Shown here: positions 1 to 10,110 of the stretch, one piece after another
How positions within the stretch are numbered: the first letter of the stretch is position 1
Layout of the letters: the number at the start of each line of letters is the position of its first letter
Assembly (NCBI RefSeq): GCF_020283565.1
Contig: NC_060064.1
Coordinates: 26,432,337 to 26,496,336, forward strand
Length of the DNA: 64,000 nt
Origin: Trifolium pratense
Lineage: Eukaryota; Streptophyta; Magnoliopsida; Fabales; Fabaceae
Direction: 5' to 3'
Position numbers and translations under genes: made by a program
Notes under the pieces: model-generated
What the model was told of the DNA's origin: nothing
Databases searched by the model: none
The model's input: only the letters and a program-made list of their open reading frames with translations

Positions 1-201
1 TGGACAAGCATGGTAAACCGAGGATCGAGCCTCGTTTTGTTAATACCAAGCTATTGTTGTCGTGCAAGACTGTTTTGGCCGAGGACACTCTGCTGGGTAT
101 CTGTTTTTCTGCATGCCCGTCTTTTACTTGTAATAAATTTCAGTATTTTATGTTTGATTTCTCCCTGTGATTCTGACCACGTTTTTAACTTTGCAGGTAG
201 G

Positions 202-1239
202 ATGGCAGATCTTGCTAGTGAGCTTGTCAGGATAGCTGCTGAACAGAAAGGGGAGAAGGCTAGGAAAAAGGCGAGGAGGGCCAAGCCAACCATTTTGATG
301 GGCGATCAGGGTGCTTCGGGGAGCGTCTCCCAATCTTCCCCGGTAGGAAGTTCAGCTGGGACTCCGGGTGGTCGTTCGAAGAGGCATCGGGAGGAGCAGA
401 TGACGCCCATCGTCGACTTGTCAGAGGGGGACGGTGGCTTTGTCCTCCCCGCGTGTTTGAGCAACCGGTGCTTTTTTGACAAAAATCCCCTCCAGGTGCC
501 TGCATCGGAGAAAAAGTATATATTGGGCGCTTCTGCATCTGCCCGACAGAAGCAGCTCAACGAGGATGTTGCTGCTGTCATCCGTCTGGCGGAGACAGCC
601 TTGGTGCTGAATGAAGGGGGACCAACTCACGAGGTGGAGAAGTTGGCCGCTCGGAATGCCAAGCTGGAGGGGAAAATTGTGCTGATGGAGGGTGAGCTGA
701 TCGACCTGAGGGGAAAGCAAGAGAATTACGGTCAGCTGTTGGAAGATGTTAGGGTAAGCCGGGACGAGTTGGAGCTTGCCAAGAAAAACCTCGAGGAGGT
801 GGAGGCCCGGAGTGCCGAGGAGAAAAGGCAGTTGGAAGGGGTGATAGCTGACCTACAGTCCAAGCTGGCTCCTGCTGCCGATGAGGGTGCTGAGATTTCC
901 AAGATGGTTAGTCGGGCTGACCTAGTCAAGGAGATCAAGAGGCAGCGTGGTCTGATGTTGGCGAGCATGGTCCACGGATGGAAGAATGCGATCGCCCAAC
1001 TTAGGGTTGTGAATGCCGAGCGTGACTTGATTACTGAAGGTATTCACAAACTCAAACGGGTTGAGAACGGGCAGCTCGTCATTCCGGAAGAGTACAGGGA
1101 AATGGAGCTGGAGGAGGAGAAGTTGGATGAGGAGGCTGTTGATGATGAGGACGAGGAGGATGAGGAAGTCGAAGAGGAAGTTGTCGGGGAGGAGAGGGCA
1201 CCGGAGGGCAACCCAGAGGGTCATGATGAAAGCTCCTGA
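202..1239 (+). CDS. Antisense coiled-coil ORF of the Tat retrotransposon (C-terminal part)
   Basis: The frame is open from base 10, but the first convincing start is the ATG at 202 (345 residues). It directly follows a pyrimidine-rich stretch ending TTTGCAG at 190-195, which looks like a splice acceptor, so upstream exons may lie left of the window and bases 10-195 may be intron. Residues 1-30 are basic (KARKKARR), about 143-223 are a heptad-rich coiled coil, and the last 50 are very acidic (runs of E and D). No catalytic motif is visible. The gene runs opposite to gag-pol and the two 3' ends converge on 1240-1970. Extra ORFs of this kind, some antisense, are known from Tat-lineage elements such as Grande, but their role is unknown. 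Codon structure is intact. Confidence 0.7.
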   Translation: MADLASELVRIAAEQKGEKARKKARRAKPTILMGDQGASGSVSQSSPVGSSAGTPGGRSKRHREEQMTPIVDLSEGDGGFVLPACLSNRCFFDKNPLQVPASEKKYILGASASARQKQLNEDVAAVIRLAETALVLNEGGPTHEVEKLAARNAKLEGKIVLMEGELIDLRGKQENYGQLLEDVRVSRDELELAKKNLEEVEARSAEEKRQLEGVIADLQSKLAPAADEGAEISKMVSRADLVKEIKRQRGLMLASMVHGWKNAIAQLRVVNAERDLITEGIHKLKRVENGQLVIPEEYREMELEEEKLDEEAVDDEDEEDEEVEEEVVGEERAPEGNPEGHDESS

Positions 1240-1970
1240 TCTCCCCGGTTTTTTATTTGGGCCTGCGCGCCAATGACTTGTAATTTATTTGCTTTTCTGA
1301 TAATTTATTTTTGGGGGCCTGCGTGCCCGGTTTTTGTAATATTTGACAAATGGGTTTTTGTGCCCGGTAATTTATAACAATGATGCCCGTTTTATTCATC
1401 CTGCTCGTCCATTTTGTGCTCCTCGTTTGTATGTTTTAAATTATTGCTCTTTGTTTTTGCTAAGTTATGCCTGTTCGTATGTGCATGTCTTTATGCTTGC
1501 TCGTTTTTAACTTAACAAATTTTTGGTTTTGATATTTGTATATTTGCTCGACATTGTTGTATGCCTGCTCGACAAAACCTTTATTATATTTGCAAGTTTT
1601 TTGTTGCGAGCGCGTTTCATCGAGGAGCTCGTCCTCGGATTTAACTTAGAAAGTTTAGGGAACTGACTAAGCGCCTAGAGTTGTTTTCTGAGGCTAATAC
1701 GGAGGCCGACACGTTGTTGTGCCCGTCCCCGCGGCTTGAACTTCCCATCGCGAGCTGGGCGTTAAGCCTTGGCACGAAAGACGAGGAGCTTGTCTTAAAG
1801 GTTATCCTTGTCGGGGAGATGCTATGCCCTTCCTGAGCCAAAGTATCTCCTTTTCAATAACTGGATCGAGCACGTGTGCCCGCGTGCTCTCCGTTGTCTT
1901 GCTGTCGGGCTCGTTGCTTGAGGATCCGAGCAGCCTCCTTTGAGGGTATGTTTTTTAGTTCGGCAATAAC
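1240..1970. other. Non-coding spacer between the antisense ORF and pol
   Basis: About 730 bases with no supported ORF separate the convergent 3' ends of the antisense ORF and gag-pol. The first half is T-rich and carries repeated GCCTGCGYGCC and TGCCCG words, consistent with 3' untranslated sequence of the antisense transcript. No other structure was recognised. Confidence 0.5.
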
Positions 1971-4900
1971 TTAGCTGTAATATTGTTTTAGTTTTTGGGC
2001 GTTCCAAGGTCGGGGAAGTTTCTTTCCTCGAAGATCCTCGAGATAATACGCGCCATTTTCTGTTTTGTCAATGACGCGATACGGTCCTTCCCAGTTGGCC
2101 GCCAATTTACCATCCTGGGAGTCCTTAGCATTTCGTCTTAAGACGAGGCTGCCCACTTCAAATTCTCTTTTGATGACTTTGACGTCATGTCGGGCAGCTA
2201 TTTTTTGTTTAAGGGTGGCTTCTCGAAGAGATGCCCCCGTGCGAATTTCCTCGACGAGATCTAGCTCTTCGCGAAGAGCTTCGTCGTTCATTTCTTCTTC
2301 GAGCGGTTGCTCGGTTCGGCGAGATGGCTCGCCCACCTCCACGGGGATGACTGCTTCTGTTCCATACACCATTCTAAATGGAGTCTCCCCGGTTGTGGAG
2401 TGTGGTGTTGTGCGATAGGCCCAAAGGACGCTTTCGAGCTCCTCGACCCATTTCTTTTTATTTTGGTCCAATCTTCGTCTTAGGCCGCGCAGGATCACTC
2501 TGTTGGCGGCCTCGGCTTGCCCGTTAGTTTGGGGATGCTCCACGGAAGTGAAATGTTGCTTGGTCCCCAGGGCAGCGAGGAAGTCTTGGAATCCTTTGTC
2601 CGTGAATTGTGTCCCGTTGTCCGTGACGACGGCTTGTGGTATTCCAAACCGGCAGAGTACGTCGCGTTTGAAGAAACGGAGTATCCTGAACGACGTTATG
2701 TCGGAGAGAGGTTCAGCCTCTACCCATTTGGTGAAGTAGTCCACGGCGACTATCAGAAATTTATTTTGGTGGAGTCCCTTTGTGAAGGGGCCAAGTATGT
2801 CCATGCCCCACCAAGCGAAGGGCCATGGTGACGACAAAGATTTGAGTTCGTGGGGAGGAGCTAGGTGCATGTCCCCATGTCGTTGACATTTGTCGCATTT
2901 CTTCACATGGTCCTTTGCGTCTTGCTGCATGGTGGGCCAGTAGTATCCTGCTCGAAGAGCTTTCCTGGCCAGCGATCTTCCTCCCAGATGCTGGGCGTTG
3001 ATTCCCTCGTGTACCTCGCGCAAAATATAGTCGACCGTTTCCTCGTCGACACATTTAAGGAGTGGGATTGAGAATCCTCTTCTATATAACTTTCCGTCGA
3101 GGATGACATATGCGCATGCTCGACGTCTAATTATTGCTGCCTCTTTCTGATCGTCAGGGAGGGTTCCATTCGCGAGGAAGTTGTACACGGGGGTCATCCA
3201 GCAATTTTGGTCGCCAACGACATTTATGTCGAGGACGTTGCTCGCCTTCTCGATGCTGGGTCGGGGGAGTACTTCCTGAATGACGGATTTGTTTCCGCCT
3301 TTCTTTTTCGTGCTCGCCAGTTTGGACAGGATATCTGCCCGTTTGTTGTGCTCGCGTGGGACGTGTTGCACCTCCACGGATTCGAACTTAGTGATTTTTT
3401 CCTTCACTAATGCTAGATATTCAGAGAGATTATCATTTTTGGCTTGATATTCCCCCAATACTTGTGAGGCAACAAGTTGTGAATCTGTGAAAATTTTTAC
3501 CTCTTTTGCCTCCATGTCCTCGGCCAACCGTAGCCCTGCTAGGAAGGCTTCGTATTCTGCTTGGTTATTTGATGTCGGGAAGGATAGTGCTAGGGATACT
3601 TCAATGATGATCCCATTTTCGTTTTCTAGGATAATTCCTGCTCCTGCTCCCGTGGAGCTTGACGCTCCGTCGACGAATATTGTCCATTTGTCTGCCTCGC
3701 TTGTCGAGGAGGCTGGACTCGTCATTTCGGCCACAAAGTCTGCTAGGACTTGTGATTTTAGCGCTTTCCTGCTTTCGTAACGAATGTCGAATTCGGAAAG
3801 CTCGAGGGACCATTTGAGCATCCTGCCCGCCATGTCTGGTCGACCAAGCAATGATTTGATTGGTTGGTCGGTTCGGACTACGATTGTGTGTGCTAGGAAG
3901 TAGTGACGTAGTCTTCTCGCTGCGTTGATCAAGGCAAGGGCCACCTTTTCGATTTGTGTATATCTGAGTTCGGGCCCCTGTAGAGCCTTGCTCGTGAAGT
4001 ACACTGGTTTTTGTCCTTCCGTTGTTTCGCGGACAAGGGCTGCGCTGACGGCCTCGGATGCGACGGAGAGGTAGATGTATAACACTTCCTCGACATCCGG
4101 GCGCGAGAGGACTGGAGGTTCGGACAGGGCCTTCTTTAGATGTTGGAGGGCCTGCTCGCACTCGTCCGTCCATTCGAACACAGCTTCTTTCCTTAGTAAT
4201 TTGAAGAGGGGCAATGCGTGTTGAGCAGATTTTGCTACGAAGCGAGACAATGAGGTCAGCATTCCGTTCAGGGTTTGTATGGATTTTTTGTTGCTCGGAG
4301 TTGGGAGCTCCGTAAAGGCACGACATTTGTCGGGGTTGGCTTCGATTCCTCGTTCTGTTAGGTAAAAACCGAGGAATTTTCCTGCCCGTACCCCAAAGGT
4401 GCATTTTTCTGGGTTAAACCGCATATTATGTTTTCTGGCCTGCTCGAAGACCTTACGTAAGTGGGCGGTATGGTCGATTTCCTCATGGGATTTTACGATC
4501 ATGTCGTCCATGTAGACTTCGAGCATGTCGCCTATTTCTGCCCGGAATACCTTGTTCATCATCCGCTGGTATGTAGCACCAGCGTTTTTTAGACCGAAGG
4601 GCATTACGTTGTAGTAATAGTTGCCCGACTCAGTCATGAAAGCTGTTTTTCCCCTGTCGGCCACAGCCATTGGGATTTGGTTGTATCCTGAATATGCATC
4701 CATAAAAGACAATAATTTAAAGCCAGAAGAATTATCGACTAATTTATCAATGCAAGGTAAAGGATAGGAATCTTTAGGGCAAGCCCTATTGAGATCGGTA
4801 TAGTCAACACACATGCGCCATTTTCCATTAGATTTTTTAACTAGTACAACGTTTGACAACCAGGTAGTGTATCTGGCTTCAGAAATAAAATTTGCCTCTA

Positions 4901-7900
4901 GGAGGTCTTTTACAGCTTTTTCAGCAGCCTCCGCTTTTTCGGGAGACTGCCTACGCCTACGTTGCACTACGGCACTAGCAAGTGGGTCGACAGTAAGTTG
5001 ATGACAAGCGATGTTTGGATCCAGCCCGGGCATGTCGGCAGCGTGCCATGCGAACAAGTCAGCATTTTCTCTAAGGCAGGCTTTCAGCTGCTTCCTCGCC
5101 AACTCGGGGAGCCCTGTCCCAATCTTGACTCCTTTTTCTGGATCCTCGCCAAACTGGACTATCTCGAAGTCTCCATCTGGAATGGGGCGATAATGTTCTT
5201 TGCTCGCCTCGTCGTCCTCTTTCTCCTCCTTCTTCAGCTTTTTCTCCTCCTTATGCTCTTTCTTGGAGGTGCGGCTGTCAAGATCAACAGAGCTCACACT
5301 TGGACCGGGCAGACTTGGTGGTGCTTCCGGGGATGGCTTTGGTGGTGTTTCCGAGGAAGGCTTTGGCTTCTTTGCTTCAGGAGCTTTGCCAATGAAGTTG
5401 TTGCCTTTGGATGCTGCGTCAAAGCACCTCCTCGCGGCTTCGATGTCCCCGTGCAGAGTAGCAACCTGCCCCTTATGAGTGTAATACTTCATCTTCAGGT
5501 GGGCGGTGGAAGGGACAGCAACCAGGTCTGCTATGGCCGTCCTGCCGATGATGCACTGGTAGAGGCAAGGGCAGTCCACGACCAAGAATTTCACCCTGAT
5601 CGACTTGGCAGTCTCTTCGGAGCCAAAGGTGACGATCAGGTCGACATAACCCCAAGGCTTAGTAGTTGCTCCATTGAATCCTGTGAGATCTGAGCCCAAG
5701 TATGGGGTGAGATGTGTCTCGTCCAGCTGTAAGGTCCTGAACAAACTGGCGTACATGATGTCGCAGGAGCTTCCCGGGTCGATGAGGACCCGACGAACGT
5801 CCATGTTGGCCATGTCTGCCCGGACGAGGAGGGGAATTTGGAAATTGGCTGTCCCACCGGGCAGCTCTTCTCGATAGAAGGCTAAAGGCATTGATCGCCC
5901 CTTCGCCTTGTCCAGCGTTGCGTTCATATTCGAGGACGTGTTGATGAGATCCTCGAATTTTCTTTTTATTGATCCGACGGTGTGCTTGTCCATGTGACCG
6001 CCGGATATGACGAGTGAGTCTGTGAAGTAGTCCCCCGTGCTAAGCGTAGGACCAGTATAGGTGTCCTCAAAATCGCTGGGGATAGCCAAATCTTCTGGCC
6101 GGGATATGCTCATAGCTATCTGCTTGGCGTTTTTCTGCCCGGCTGGCTGTGGAGGGACCTCCTCGACCGCGCGAGTCTCCGCGGTTTCTGGTCGGGGATC
6201 ATTGTTTCTTCTTACGAACTGTCTTAGTTGTCCGTTTCTGATCATGATTTCAATAGCATCCTTCAGTTGGATGCAGTCGTCGGTCCTGTGACCATAACTC
6301 TTGTGGTATCTGCAATACCTATTTTTGTCTTGGCCGGGCTTTAGGGGGGTTGGCTTTGGTTGCTTCACATTTGCTCTGTCGAACTCAGAGATGTGAACCT
6401 CAGCGAATATCTCTCCCCGTGATTTGACGAGTTGGGTGTAGGTGGCGAATGTGCTTGGCGGGCCGCGAGGCTCTCGTCTTTCACCCCTCCTTCTGTCTCT
6501 GCCCCTCTCGCCACCCCGATCGCCGCCTCTATCGTGTCCCCTGTCGCCACCCCTGTCGTCGTTCCTGTGGGTGGATTCGTGGGCAGGGTGGCTGCTCCCA
6601 GGTCGGGCGAGGCGAGCGACATCAGCTGCCTGGACCTCCTCGTAGTCGATGTATTTTTGAGCTTTTAGGAGGAGGTCGTCCCAGGTGGGTGGTTTTTCTA
6701 TGCCCACAGCTTTAGCAAAATCGCTGCCCGGGCGAAGGCCCCTCTGCAGCAAGTATTTCTTCATGTCGTCGGTCGTTTCGACCTGCACAGCCTCTTTGTT
6801 GAATCTCTCGACGAAGTTGCGGAGAGTTTCGTCTTCGGCTTGGTATATGGCCTCCAAGGCGTGCACAGTCTTTGGGTGCTTGCGGGAAGCAGTGAAGTGT
6901 CTAGAAAACTGTTCAGTAAGATCCCTCCATGAATGGATGGATTGAGGGGGCAGGCTTTGGTACCATGCCATTGCTCCCTTCCTCAGCGTGGTTGGGAACA
7001 GTCTGCACCTAATGGCACCGCTAATGTTCCTGAAATCCAGGTTCGCGTTGACATTGGCTATGTGATCGTCGGGGTCGGTCAAACCATCATACGCGGGGAG
7101 CGTAGGAGGTCTCTCGAAACCCTTTGGGACGCGCTTCCTTAGAATGTCTGCGGACAGGGGGCATCGGGGATCGCCCTCGTCACTCCCGTTGGGAGAATGG
7201 TCCTCGGAAGACCGGGGAGAGTAGTCGCCGGGCATGGGCGTTGGACTGCGAGATTTGCGAGGACGGTAGCTGCCCGACGCGCCATGCTTGGCCATGTTCG
7301 CCAATCCTTGAGGTGAATGGCGGCGCGGAGCTTCGTGTTTTCCTTTCTTGCCCGGGGAGAGCCTACCCTCGCGATGTGGAGGAGTGCGGTCCTTCTTCCG
7401 AGGAGTAACTTCGACCCTCTCTAAGTCGGGGCGTCGATGTTTGACGACCGCCGGTCGAGGAGGGGAAGGAGTAGCCTGGTGTCTCCGCGGGGGAGAGTTG
7501 GTCTTTCTGCGACGCCGGCCTTTCTCCAGCGCGGCGATTCTTTCGCTCTGCTCGTCAAGTCGACGATTTTGAGCCTGCATGGCCTCCGTTGTTTGTTTGA
7601 GGGCAGCGATCAAGGCTGCGACCTCAGAGTTGGCCAAGACGGTGGGCTGTTCGGCGTTGTTTGCCGGAGCTTCTTGTTTCAATTGCGGGCGTTTGCCCAT
7701 CCGACGATCGGTTAGGATCTCGACGTCCTCTTCATCGGAAGAGAGTGAGGCCTCCCGTCCGTCGCGGGAGTCGGTTTCTGGACCGCGTGTCACGGTGGTA
7801 TCGTCACGCACCGGTGATAGGACGGTGTTATGTTGCGGCGGCGGAGAGGATGGAACGTTGAGGACGTTGTCGTCGCCGGCGTCGGTGTTGAGTTGCTGTG

Positions 7901-7913
7901 ATGAACTAGCCAT
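1971..7913 (-). CDS. Gag-pol polyprotein of Tat-like gypsy element, intact (1980 aa)
   Basis: One uninterrupted frame encodes all proteins needed for reverse transcription and integration. Residues 1-270 are a low-complexity basic region. Retrotransposon gag domain at about 274-425 (starts AYDGLTDPDDH). Arg/Gly/Asp-rich stretch near 450-480. Zinc knuckle variant CX2HX4HX4C at 534-547. Aspartic protease at about 700-800 with DPGSS at 712. Reverse transcriptase at about 1000-1180 with FMDAYSGY near 1072 and YMDD at 1134-1137. First RNase H-like domain at about 1270-1390, in which the first catalytic Asp is not obvious. Second RNase H starting IFVDGASSS with Asp 1415. Integrase from about 1620, with an HHCC zinc finger, GMDILGP near 1705, VTDNGTQF near 1764 and the catalytic Glu near 1800. 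The protease reads DPG where many plant gypsy elements have DGG or DTG. The start ATG lies 74 bases from the primer binding site. Confidence 0.95.
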   Translation of the reverse strand: MASSSQQLNTDAGDDNVLNVPSSPPPQHNTVLSPVRDDTTVTRGPETDSRDGREASLSSDEEDVEILTDRRMGKRPQLKQEAPANNAEQPTVLANSEVAALIAALKQTTEAMQAQNRRLDEQSERIAALEKGRRRRKTNSPPRRHQATPSPPRPAVVKHRRPDLERVEVTPRKKDRTPPHREGRLSPGKKGKHEAPRRHSPQGLANMAKHGASGSYRPRKSRSPTPMPGDYSPRSSEDHSPNGSDEGDPRCPLSADILRKRVPKGFERPPTLPAYDGLTDPDDHIANVNANLDFRNISGAIRCRLFPTTLRKGAMAWYQSLPPQSIHSWRDLTEQFSRHFTASRKHPKTVHALEAIYQAEDETLRNFVERFNKEAVQVETTDDMKKYLLQRGLRPGSDFAKAVGIEKPPTWDDLLLKAQKYIDYEEVQAADVARLARPGSSHPAHESTHRNDDRGGDRGHDRGGDRGGERGRDRRRGERREPRGPPSTFATYTQLVKSRGEIFAEVHISEFDRANVKQPKPTPLKPGQDKNRYCRYHKSYGHRTDDCIQLKDAIEIMIRNGQLRQFVRRNNDPRPETAETRAVEEVPPQPAGQKNAKQIAMSISRPEDLAIPSDFEDTYTGPTLSTGDYFTDSLVISGGHMDKHTVGSIKRKFEDLINTSSNMNATLDKAKGRSMPLAFYREELPGGTANFQIPLLVRADMANMDVRRVLIDPGSSCDIMYASLFRTLQLDETHLTPYLGSDLTGFNGATTKPWGYVDLIVTFGSEETAKSIRVKFLVVDCPCLYQCIIGRTAIADLVAVPSTAHLKMKYYTHKGQVATLHGDIEAARRCFDAASKGNNFIGKAPEAKKPKPSSETPPKPSPEAPPSLPGPSVSSVDLDSRTSKKEHKEEKKLKKEEKEDDEASKEHYRPIPDGDFEIVQFGEDPEKGVKIGTGLPELARKQLKACLRENADLFAWHAADMPGLDPNIACHQLTVDPLASAVVQRRRRQSPEKAEAAEKAVKDLLEANFISEARYTTWLSNVVLVKKSNGKWRMCVDYTDLNRACPKDSYPLPCIDKLVDNSSGFKLLSFMDAYSGYNQIPMAVADRGKTAFMTESGNYYYNVMPFGLKNAGATYQRMMNKVFRAEIGDMLEVYMDDMIVKSHEEIDHTAHLRKVFEQARKHNMRFNPEKCTFGVRAGKFLGFYLTERGIEANPDKCRAFTELPTPSNKKSIQTLNGMLTSLSRFVAKSAQHALPLFKLLRKEAVFEWTDECEQALQHLKKALSEPPVLSRPDVEEVLYIYLSVASEAVSAALVRETTEGQKPVYFTSKALQGPELRYTQIEKVALALINAARRLRHYFLAHTIVVRTDQPIKSLLGRPDMAGRMLKWSLELSEFDIRYESRKALKSQVLADFVAEMTSPASSTSEADKWTIFVDGASSSTGAGAGIILENENGIIIEVSLALSFPTSNNQAEYEAFLAGLRLAEDMEAKEVKIFTDSQLVASQVLGEYQAKNDNLSEYLALVKEKITKFESVEVQHVPREHNKRADILSKLASTKKKGGNKSVIQEVLPRPSIEKASNVLDINVVGDQNCWMTPVYNFLANGTLPDDQKEAAIIRRRACAYVILDGKLYRRGFSIPLLKCVDEETVDYILREVHEGINAQHLGGRSLARKALRAGYYWPTMQQDAKDHVKKCDKCQRHGDMHLAPPHELKSLSSPWPFAWWGMDILGPFTKGLHQNKFLIVAVDYFTKWVEAEPLSDITSFRILRFFKRDVLCRFGIPQAVVTDNGTQFTDKGFQDFLAALGTKQHFTSVEHPQTNGQAEAANRVILRGLRRRLDQNKKKWVEELESVLWAYRTTPHSTTGETPFRMVYGTEAVIPVEVGEPSRRTEQPLEEEMNDEALREELDLVEEIRTGASLREATLKQKIAARHDVKVIKREFEVGSLVLRRNAKDSQDGKLAANWEGPYRVIDKTENGAYYLEDLRGKKLPRPWNAQKLKQYYS

Positions 7914-7986
7914 GATGAAAGTTGTTGAGAGAATCGGTTTTGATCTTTGTTTCTTTAGGAAAGATTAAAGAAGGGGAGGAACTCAG

Positions 7987-8004
7987 TTCCCACAGACGGC
8001 GCCA
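7987..8004 (-). other. Primer binding site of the Tat element
   Basis: On the minus strand the sequence TGGCGCCGTCTGTGGGAA begins two bases after the 5' LTR. TGGCGCCG is the usual start of primer binding sites in Tat and Athila elements. I did not match the full site to a tRNA 3' end. Confidence 0.85.
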
Positions 8005-8005
8005 C

Positions 8006-8597
8006 TGATCGTACCTGGTGATCAGAATAGGTTCGAAGGCCGGTCCGTTGAGCAAGCTTCCACACCGAAGGGGGGGTTTGTACCTGCAGGTGCTCCGATG
8101 CCTAAGTCAGCAAGGTGAACAAGAGAGATACAAAGAAGAGAGAGAAAGTATGGTATAGAATGAATTAGAATACCTGGCTCTCCTGTCTAGGAGAGCTTAT
8201 ATAGTGCCCCCAGCGCTGGGCCAAAGGTTGGTCTATTGGGCCTGGATAACCGGCCCAATAGACTCAACTGCCAAGATAGTCCCTGTATCGTAGGGGAAGG
8301 CCGTTATTTGCCTCTATCTTGGTTGGAGCCGTTCCGCTATTCGCGGGTAAGGGATAGGCTCGATGACAGATGCAGTTGGATAATGGAGCACGGGTTAAAC
8401 GTGCAGCTTAGCTGTTAAGCTAAGGCTGAATGAGTTATTATGCTCGGATAGTCGAGCACGTGATTAGCGTGAAGCTAATCTGTTATGTCGAGCAGAACAC
8501 GTCAAGGCTGACGTGTCGGGGAAACCTCCCCTTATTGGGCTGTGCCCCAAATGTCGGGCATAAGTGATTGGGCCAGCTCTTGGCCCAGTCCAGAACA
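8006..8597 (-). repeat. 5' LTR of Tat element (592 bp)
   Basis: On the minus strand it starts TGTTCTGGACTGG and ends GGTACGATCA, directly before the primer binding site. It contains a TATA box (8196-8204), and the first transcribed bases probably lie near 8170. The U3 part is rich in GGGCC words. The partner LTR is outside the window, so the boundaries rest on TG/CA ends, the binding site and the interrupted MITE at 8603. Confidence 0.85.
8196..8204 (-). promoter_or_regulatory. LTR TATA box
   Basis: CTATATAAG on the minus strand, in the 5' LTR and upstream of gag-pol. This is the likely RNA polymerase II core promoter of the retrotransposon. Confidence 0.7.
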
Positions 8598-8602
8598 GTA
8601 AT

Positions 8603-8624
8603 AATTATTTTGGGACGGAGGGAG
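8603..8624 (-). mobile_element. End of a Stowaway MITE interrupted by the Tat element
   Basis: The bases next to the 5' LTR target site read, on the minus strand, CTCCCTCCGTCCCAAAATAA, the typical Stowaway (Tc1/mariner) terminus, followed by TA at 8625-8626. Only one end is present, so the gypsy element landed inside the MITE and the other half should lie beyond its 3' LTR. Confidence 0.75.
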
Positions 8625-8626
8625 TA

Positions 8627-8940
8627 TATTTTTTTTGTTTTTATTCAATTACGTAAGATTTTGCTTTCTTTTTTTGACACAAGTAATATTTTGCTGTGAA
8701 ACATTAAAGCATGCCATTGATGGTTATTTGGGGTTTTCATCGTGCAAGACTGTTTTTTATAAAATTATGTGAGAAGCCGTAATAACTTGTATATTTTATT
8801 TCATGGAAATTTTAAAATTTAAATACTTATATTTACATTGAAAACTTCACATATAGCATCAAAATTTAAGATTTTAATTTAACACAAAAGTTTTAAACTA
8901 CATTAATATCATAAAATTTAAAATGTTACATATTTTTTAT
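8627..8940. other. AT-rich intergenic sequence
   Basis: About 310 bases of AT-rich sequence between the Stowaway end and the next transposon. No gene, hairpin or repeat that I can name. Confidence 0.6.
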
Positions 8941-9760
8941 CAGGGCCGTTTCTGAGTATTTAGAGGTCCAGGGCAAAAAATAAAAATGGACCCCTTATAA
9001 AAATATAATATATCTAAATTGTAAACAATTTCAATAACATAAAAAATAATCATTCATTATTTAGTAATAGACTATTAGCACAAATAACCTCATGTTCAAC
9101 AATTTTCGTAAAAAAAAAAAAAAAAAACCTCATGTTCAACAACAATAACATCATCATCAACAACAATTATGATATGAACTATCCTTTCCTAATAATGAAC
9201 AAAGAAGAAATTAACAATTTAAAAACAAAAACAATTGATCAATTAAATACTAACCTTGAATTTTGATTTTTTTCTTAGGGTTATGATTTTCCCCTTTAGT
9301 TTCATTGAGAGAGATCGAGAAAGAGAGGAGAAGGGAGGACGAAAAATTCCCCTTTAGTTTCACGGTGCGGTGACGAAATTGGTGATTCGGTGAAGGGAGG
9401 AATCGGAGGATGAGGAAGTGAAAGACGCTGAAGTTGATCAAGGGTGAAGAAGGGGTGAAAGAGAAAGTGTTTAGACGCAATATACCACTTTTCTAATTAT
9501 GTTTTTTTTTTTTTGAAATATATTTTTGTTTTTTTTTTTAATCTAATTATGAAATATATTTTTGTTTTTTTTTTTAATCTAATTATGTTTTTTTTTTTAA
9601 ATACATTTATGTTTTGTTGGGCCATAAATGTTGCTGGGCCACTATTGTTGCTATTTAAACCCCCCCAATATTACTACCTATTACCATTTTTTTTGTGGCC
9701 CCCTTATTTTTTGTGGCCCTGGGCTGGAGGCCTGGAAGCCCAGGCCCAAAACCGGCCCTG
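8941..9760. mobile_element. Non-autonomous hAT element, copy 1 (820 bp)
   Basis: It starts CAGGGCCGTTTCTGAG and ends AAAACCGGCCCTG, so the termini are inverted (CAGGGCCG). It is flanked by a perfect 8-bp target duplication TTTTTTAT (8933-8940 and 9761-9768), the hAT hallmark. There is no transposase. A related element with the same GGCCCTGGGCTGGAGGCCTGG subterminal block lies at 57309-58030. Confidence 0.9.
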
Positions 9761-9768
9761 TTTTTTAT

Positions 9769-10110
9769 AAAGGTTGGTTCTGATTAGACTGGAATTTAAA
9801 GGTGTTCAAATAAAATGTGGACAATTCGTGAACACCCATAACTACACAATATCGATTATTCATAGGTTAATTTAAAAACTTATAGTATAGATTATTTTGT
9901 AAAAAATAAAATAAATATAAGTGATATATTAGCTGATCCTATCTAAAATAATACTCATGAACTCAATTGCACACTTCCTTATACGAGATGACTCAGATCT
10001 TTTCCAACTTACTCACAGGGAGCCATCCATTATATATGGTCCTATCGATTCAATCGAATAATTAGGCTTCGTAATTGTGTGAGGAGAATATCAATTTTAC
10101 ACCCAAAAAA
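9769..10110. other. AT-rich intergenic sequence
   Basis: No ORF of interest and no repeat that I recognise. It leads into MIR2111 unit 1. Confidence 0.55.

Larger units (their letters stand above)
1..8597 (-). mobile_element. Ty3/gypsy LTR retrotransposon, Tat-like lineage, 3' end cut by window edge
   Basis: Read right to left the element shows a 5' LTR (8006-8597), a primer binding site (7987-8004), one gag-pol frame (7913-1971), and then a region carrying an ORF on the opposite strand (202-1239). The 3' LTR and polypurine tract lie beyond base 1. Lineage: gypsy domain order (protease, RT, RNase H, integrase), a second RNase H domain after the usual one, and an extra antisense ORF between pol and the 3' LTR, all described for the plant Tat clade. 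The gag-pol frame has no stop over 1980 codons, so the copy is fairly young. Five bases follow the LTR (GTAAT, 8598-8602); the partner target duplication is outside the window. Confidence 0.93.

Noticed and set aside
1971..7968. Many long frames on the plus strand and in other frames across gag-pol
   Set aside because: They overlap one intact 1980-codon polyprotein with clear domains; GC-rich coding sequence opens shadow frames.
59..8751. A 17-base word (TCGTGCAAGACTGTTTT) at about 60 and about 8738, as a possible LTR-flank duplication
   Set aside because: The positions do not fit LTR ends and the match does not extend; probably chance.
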